64,000 nucleotides of DNA from contig OZ023205.1 of the NCBI GenBank assembly GCA_963995525.1, forward strand, positions 52,639,687 through 52,703,686, given 5' to 3'. This document shows positions 59,612-64,000 of this stretch, piece by piece. Numbering within the stretch: position 1 is the first letter of the stretch; the number at the start of each line of letters is the position of its first letter. Position numbers and translations under genes: made by a program. The stretch comes from Escarpia spicata. Its lineage: Eukaryota; Annelida; Polychaeta; Sabellida; Siboglinidae. The notes below the pieces were generated by a model that made no database searches, was not told the DNA's origin, and saw only the letters and a program-made list of their open reading frames with translations.

Positions 59612-60345
59612 GAGATTGCCACCAAGATATCTTCCACTGGATGAATGACATCAATTTGAAATTAAATGCAAATAACACTGAATTGATCATTATTGGTACT
59701 CCAATGCAGCGTAGTAAACTTGATGTTTTTCCCTACACGTATTTTGAATCAGCATATCACGCCAGCAACCTCGGAGCGGAATCTAGGAGTGATCTTTGAT
59801 AGTAGCTTCAATTTCCGACAACACATATGTCAAATGTTTCGCTGCTATTTTTTCGTTTTCGCCGAATTCGCCGGTATATGCCATTTTCTGTTGCTAAAAC
59901 TAATGCAACAGCGCTTGTTAGCAGCAGACTTGACTATTGCAATTCCCTCCTTTATAATATCGCTAGCAAGGATATTTCAAAACGTCAATGTGTCAAAAAT
60001 ATTTCACCAAGGGTAGTTACAAGATTTCCTCGTTTTTCTCGCTCTGTACCACTTTTGAAGTCTTTGCATTGGCTTCCTGTACGATATCATATAATATTTA
60101 AGATCTGTACCATTATATACGGGGCACTGTCCAGTAAGCAACCATCTTATTTGCATTCACTGCTTACTCCTGTAATAAAACCTATCCAGCTTCGATCATC
60201 TAGTTCTGACCTACTTTTTGTTCCTAGAGTTAACACTAACATTGAAACAAGGGCTTTTTCTGTTGCTGCAACAACTCTTTGGAATATGCCCCCCATTAGT
60301 GTTAGATCAGTTGAACATATTAACAAATTCCGTCGTCATTTATAA
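59612..60345 (+). pseudogene. L2-like ORF2, RT thumb and C-terminal region (3' part after insertion)
   Basis: After the CR1-like insertion the L2 frame resumes as DCHQDIFHWMNDINLKLNAN, then (with frameshifts near 59730 and 59850) RNLGVIFDSSFNF and the 172-residue piece 59827-60345. The last ends with RRHL and a stop, the normal end of L2 ORF2. Confidence 0.82.
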
Positions 60346-60659
60346 ACTTATCTTTACAACCTTGCTAATCCACCATAGTTCCCTAGCGCCTTGACTCTAT
60401 CTGTTGATAACTGGAATACTGCTTATGGATTTTGAGATTGACCAATCATTTTGTCTTAGTGCGCCTCTGAATTTGTTTCCGAGGATTTAGGCGCAATAGA
60501 CGTTATCTTATTATTATTCGAGTACTTAGGAAGTACTATCATTGTGACATGAGGCGCCACTTGAAGGTATATAATTAACCTGACACAGGCATGTCAGATT
60601 TTTTAAAATTGGAACGCATTGCGGGGGTCGAGTGTGTAGAACAATTCCAGGTGGTCCCG

Positions 60660-60755
60660 GTTTAACAAGATTTTACAAGATTGCCACCCAGAGAATCAAC
60701 TCCAGATGGCAGGTAGACAAGGAAGCCTTTTGGTGGCGTATCGAGAGTCCAGGAA
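60660..60755 (-). mobile_element. CR1-like 3' UTR scrap, second copy
   Basis: About 95 bp closely match the 3' end of the CR1-like element at 56341-56430: TTGCCACCCAGAGAAT, then GCAGGTAGACAAGGAAGCC, then TATCGAGAGTCC. The same 10-bp terminal repeats are present. It is a heavily 5'-truncated insertion of the same family, same orientation. Confidence 0.85.
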
Positions 60756-61980
60756 CCATATTTTAAATTGGCGATCAGCAGCAACACAAGGATGGAACCT
60801 GCAAATTCCCGTCGGTCGATTGAGCACCATTTGTCTAAGGAAATCTGTGGGATAAATAGTCTTACAACTGTCAAAAGAATTTATTTTAGCGCTGACACAT
60901 AATGTAATAGTGATTCTGTAGTCATTGTGTTTCCCAAACGATATCCTGTTGTCGTGCATGTTTGAGGAACGAGGGGCGCCACGTCAGAACAGGGATCCTT
61001 CCATCATTAACTCATGCATAATTGCTAGTAGCTAAAATTATAGATGTAAGCCTGTCCGTAGCAGAACTTTTCCGTCGTTATAAACTAATTTTATTCTGGG
61101 TGCAAACGTCTTCGAACATGGTGCCGTGTCCAAAGCCGCTGTTCTATTTGTAGCCGTGCACGCAACGCAAGTAAAACAATGATCGACAGGTTCTATCAAG
61201 CAGAGGGCACTCGCCGTCGATTTAAATAACGGTGCGGTCCCGAGCGACATAGCTCTCTCTATACATTTATTAGCTCTGCATCAGCGTTTCGAAAGGCGAT
61301 CTGCTAGTGGGTATTGAAACGAACGTAACCAGCAGCGTCCCCTGGATGACTGGGCGATACATCAGTAGCACAAATAATCGGACAAGGCAGCAGGACGCGT
61401 ACAGTTATTTCGACTACTCTGACAGCCATGTTGATCGCTAATGTATCATTTCATATATATATATATATATATATCGCACTCTTAACGAATTTAACAAATT
61501 CAAAGTTGTAGCGTGTGTCGTGTATTGCTGCAATCAAGTGCCATACGGGCACATGCTGAATAGATGCGGGAATCTAAAAGTTAATTAGTATTTTAATAAC
61601 TAGTTTGCGCCTATATGCTCGGGCACAGTTGATAATGCCAAAGGTTACCCCGAACCCGCGTACTTTTGGGGTACGCGAAATGTTATTAAACCGTCGCGTG
61701 TCAGTTTTTGAAAGGTCACCTGCACACGGTGACCCACATCATAATGTCAACAAAAGTAATTAGTTGCGTCGTAACAACAGGTGCGCGATGATGACCAAAC
61801 CACTGCGTTCTCAAGTAATGCTACACTTTATGGACTTTGCGAAGTTATGCAACCATTGATTTGTTTCTATACACGTATCTGTAATACCATTACACAGGTG
61901 TTCCTTGGGTAAGGAATACCATCGCATAGCAAACAAAGAGAACGTTTTGAAGGAATGCTGCGTGCTGCTTTTGGAACCTG
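60756..61980. other. Non-coding, no supported gene
   Basis: A short AT tract lies at 61456-61475. No recognisable coding frame. Confidence 0.45.
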
Positions 61981-62127
61981 CAGGGCCCGGTTTCATGAAG
62001 CATGCTTAAAGTTACGCGACTACTTAGCGTCACGTGTTCGCTTATATTAAAAAATAACGTCATTTACTAAGACAATCATCTTAGCATTAAGAACGTTCTT
62101 AGCCGCTTTATGAAACCGGCCCCACTG
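61981..62127. mobile_element. MITE with GGCCGGTTTCAT-type inverted ends
   Basis: The left end CAGGGCCCGGTTTCATGAAG and the right end, whose complement reads CAGTGGGGCCGGTTTCATAA, are inverted repeats of about 20 bp with small differences. The interior (about 105 bp) has inverted AGAACGTTCTTAG-type motifs. Small palindromic elements of this kind are common in invertebrate genomes. It encodes nothing. Confidence 0.7.
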
Positions 62128-62589
62128 ACTTCTACAACCCTCCGTTGAATAACAGGAGGGCAAACAATGGGCCACAGCCGCGCGCCTGCAAAAGTTGTAC
62201 CACAACACTAGAATTGGCGACAAGGAAGTGTTTTTTAGAAAGCAATGCAGTGTCTACATAAATATATGTCAAGTTAATTGATGGTGTAGCGAAACATGTT
62301 TAACAAAAGCGTCTAACTGTGCAAGTAGATATGGGCAGTTTTTATCAGAAACAAAAACACTCAACATCTAATAATACTTCATCAGTCAGTTGCGAAACTC
62401 CTGTGTTCTCAATCACATTTGTTGCCGCTCGTGTGGTGGCGTAGGTGGCCTTCTGGCCTGGGTCAAAGACGGTGTGCGTGACAAGTTTACACAAATACCA
62501 ATGCTTGCTTTGAAGTGGCACTTGTTTAGTAAAACACACCGGAGTTGAGAACCAACCAACAATGGCTCGACAACACCTGCATGACATTT

Positions 62590-62965
62590 AACACCAACAG
62601 AGCAGTTCTGCAGCAGCTGCACCAACAACAGCAGTAGCTCAACAGCAACAGCGACAACAGCAACAATAACAACAACAACAATAGCAACATCAGCACCAGC
62701 AGATGCTGAAACAATAAATAATAGTAACAATAACAATAGCAATAATAATAAAAATAAAATAATAATAATAATGTAACAATAATAATAAAAATAAAATAAT
62801 AATAATAATGAAAAATAATAATAAAAATAAAATAATAATAATAATGTAACAATAATAATAAAAATAAAATAATAATAATAATGTAACAATAATAATAAAA
62901 GTAACAATTACTATAGCATCAGCAACAACAACGTATTAGCATTTAACAGCAACAGATTAACGGCC
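62590..62965. repeat. (CAACAG)-type and (AAT)n trinucleotide tracts
   Basis: CAACAGCAACAAT triplets (62595-62700) are followed by a tandem set of four ATAATAATAATGTAACAAT or ATAATGAAAAATAATA-like blocks (62740-62910). Leu-rich and Tyr-rich - strand ORFs are artefacts. Confidence 0.92.
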
Positions 62966-63299
62966 CTAGTAACTCAACAACACCACAGTACTTCAACAGT
63001 TCTGGTAGTTCATCAACACCAGTAATTTACCGACACCATGCATAGCTCACAACCTCACCAGCCCAACAAGCCAGCAGCTTAAATCACACACATACGAAAT
63101 TAACAACGTATTTTTGCTAGCTGACGAAGTCCCTTTTCAGCATAGCGTAGGCATCGGTGTTTGATGCATCGTTTATATAAAAGGCAGAATCGGTCAAGAA
63201 TCAAGAAGTTCAATGTTGCAGAATGTGACGTCACAGCAGGAACATTACAGCGGTGTTCGGTCCTACTCTCTCTGAACACATGACTCGACATTAGAGCCG

Positions 63300-63722
63300 A
63301 TAGAAGTACATTTATGTTGTACTTGAGTAAAAGTAAAAGTAACTAGGAAAAAGCTACTCAAGTAAAAGTACTTTAAAAAAATGTACTTGAAGTACAAATA
63401 AAAAGTAAACAACTGTACTTGAAATAAACACAAAAGTACGTTTTCTAAGTAAATGGCTTGTACTTTCGTTTTGAAACTTGTACACCACCTGGTAATCATG
63501 TCGGCTAATGGTATCGAATAAGCAAATCAGAAAATAATACCACTTGTAGTTCCAGCTGATATATATGCATAGATCTGTGCGGGGGGCAAACAGGTTAAAA
63601 GTTCCAAAATGTTAACACATAAATTATGGATACTACATTACTTTCAGAAAAGTACACCTTAATTGTACTTCGTTACAAGTAAAACGAAGTACAGGTACTT
63701 CTTTACATCCCGGTTCTGCTCG
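63300..63722. mobile_element. AAGTA/TACTT-rich element, copy 2
   Basis: The left end has GTACTTGAGTAAAAGTAAAA and the right end GTACTTCGTTACAAGTAAAA, then ACGAAGTACAGGTACTTC and a CCCGGTTCTG border. The motif AAGTACTT recurs throughout in both orientations. The right end matches that of the 32891-32999 copy. The density of short subterminal repeats suggests a non-autonomous DNA transposon (hAT-like is one option), but no transposase is present. Confidence 0.6.
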
Positions 63723-64000
63723 ACATCCAATGTTATCCCTCAACAGGCGTGTTCATGTAGCTGCGCTATGCCTACTCACAAACCGGGATGTTCGCGGTCA
63801 CGGTGTTCGCATACACGCCCCTCGATTAGTCTCGATTGGCGGTCTCGTTTATTTTTTATTTGTAGATCAACAGAAACATGCCATTCTATGACACCAAACG
63901 TTGAGTGGGCGACTGCATATTCACTGTGGAATTTCTTATTTCTGCTCTGCATTCTTGTTGTTAATTAGTTCATTTAAACTTAGATAGATTCGATGTAAGC
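63723..64000. other. Non-coding to window end, no recognised feature
   Basis: The 101-codon open frame at 63663-63968 starts inside the AAGTA-rich element and has no recognisable family. I do not call it a gene. Confidence 0.45.

Larger units (their letters stand above)
54120..60520 (+). mobile_element. L2-like LINE, split by a CR1-like insertion
   Basis: The + strand element has an endonuclease-type ORF2 start (54212-55037), a reverse transcriptase (about 55780-56340), then after a 3.3-kb insertion the RT thumb and C-terminal region (59615-60345) with SRLDYCNSLLY, LHWLPVRYHIIFKI and RAFSVAATTLWN, all hallmarks of the L2 clade. The 3' UTR ends in GGCGCAATAGACGTTATC and TTATTATTATT (60488-60518), as in L2-type tails. 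It has frameshifts, stops and lost catalytic residues, so it is dead. The 5' boundary is approximate. Confidence 0.85.

Noticed and set aside
62413..62907. Leu/Tyr-rich - strand ORFs
   Set aside because: Translation of AAT and CAA trinucleotide repeats.
63663..63968. 101-residue ORF at the right edge
   Set aside because: It begins within a transposon-like repeat and has no known motif.

Overview
The window is eukaryotic nuclear DNA from an animal, most likely a marine invertebrate. Lancelet, echinoderm, hemichordate or lophotrochozoan are all possible, and I cannot choose between them from sequence alone. The reasons are one long gene split into many small exons with GT..AG (once GC..AG) introns, very long microsatellites and minisatellites, a 200-base assembly gap, and decayed non-LTR retrotransposons of the RTE, CR1 and L2 types together with MITE-like and tRNA-derived SINE-like repeats.

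The only host protein gene I can support lies on the + strand at 24933-45411. It has 21 coding exons whose phases close perfectly (3669 nt, 1222 residues plus stop). Its domain order is a long disordered, Pro-rich N-terminus, a Dbl-homology (RhoGEF) domain, a PH domain, a FYVE zinc finger and a second PH domain. This is the architecture of the FGD family (Cdc42-type guanine nucleotide exchange factors). A non-coding first exon may lie far upstream, for example at about 11010-11247, behind a TATA-like box.

Layout: 1-325, RTE-type retroelement scrap; 700-1110, Helitron-like 3' end and duplicated subterminal blocks; 1700-2815, 28-bp minisatellite; 3737-4170, antisense LINE scrap; 4546-5785, TG, TGTGTGG and CCA-type simple repeats; 6540-9430, decayed RTE-like LINE; 9430-24900, probable 5' intron or intergenic DNA with a TCAC tetranucleotide array (12346-13044), a TIR element (15838-16317), small LINE scraps, a GCACCC-rich dispersed repeat, a gap and a GA array; 24585-24773, 31-bp minisatellite; 24933-45411, the FGD-like gene, whose introns hold a pogo/mariner-like MITE, a 142-bp foldback hairpin, a SINE, and antisense RTE scraps; 45588-45922, degenerate array; 47154-49873, about 50 copies of a 54-bp satellite with higher-order structure; 51770-52072, TG array; 52085-53050, antisense LINE scrap; 54120-60520, an L2-like LINE on the + strand interrupted by a nearly complete CR1-like LINE on the - strand; 60660-64000, a CR1 3' scrap, MITEs and trinucleotide repeats.

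The genes do not form an operon or pathway. The biology here is one signalling gene embedded in repeats. The points most worth a second look are four Tyr-Glu-Asn motifs in the N-terminus of the FGD-like protein, an altered DH-domain signature, a GC-AG intron, the intronic hairpin, the nested LINEs with a decayed 2A-like peptide and an esterase-like ORF1 remnant, and the higher-order 54-bp array. I saw no prokaryotic genes, CRISPR array, rRNA or convincing functional tRNA gene.
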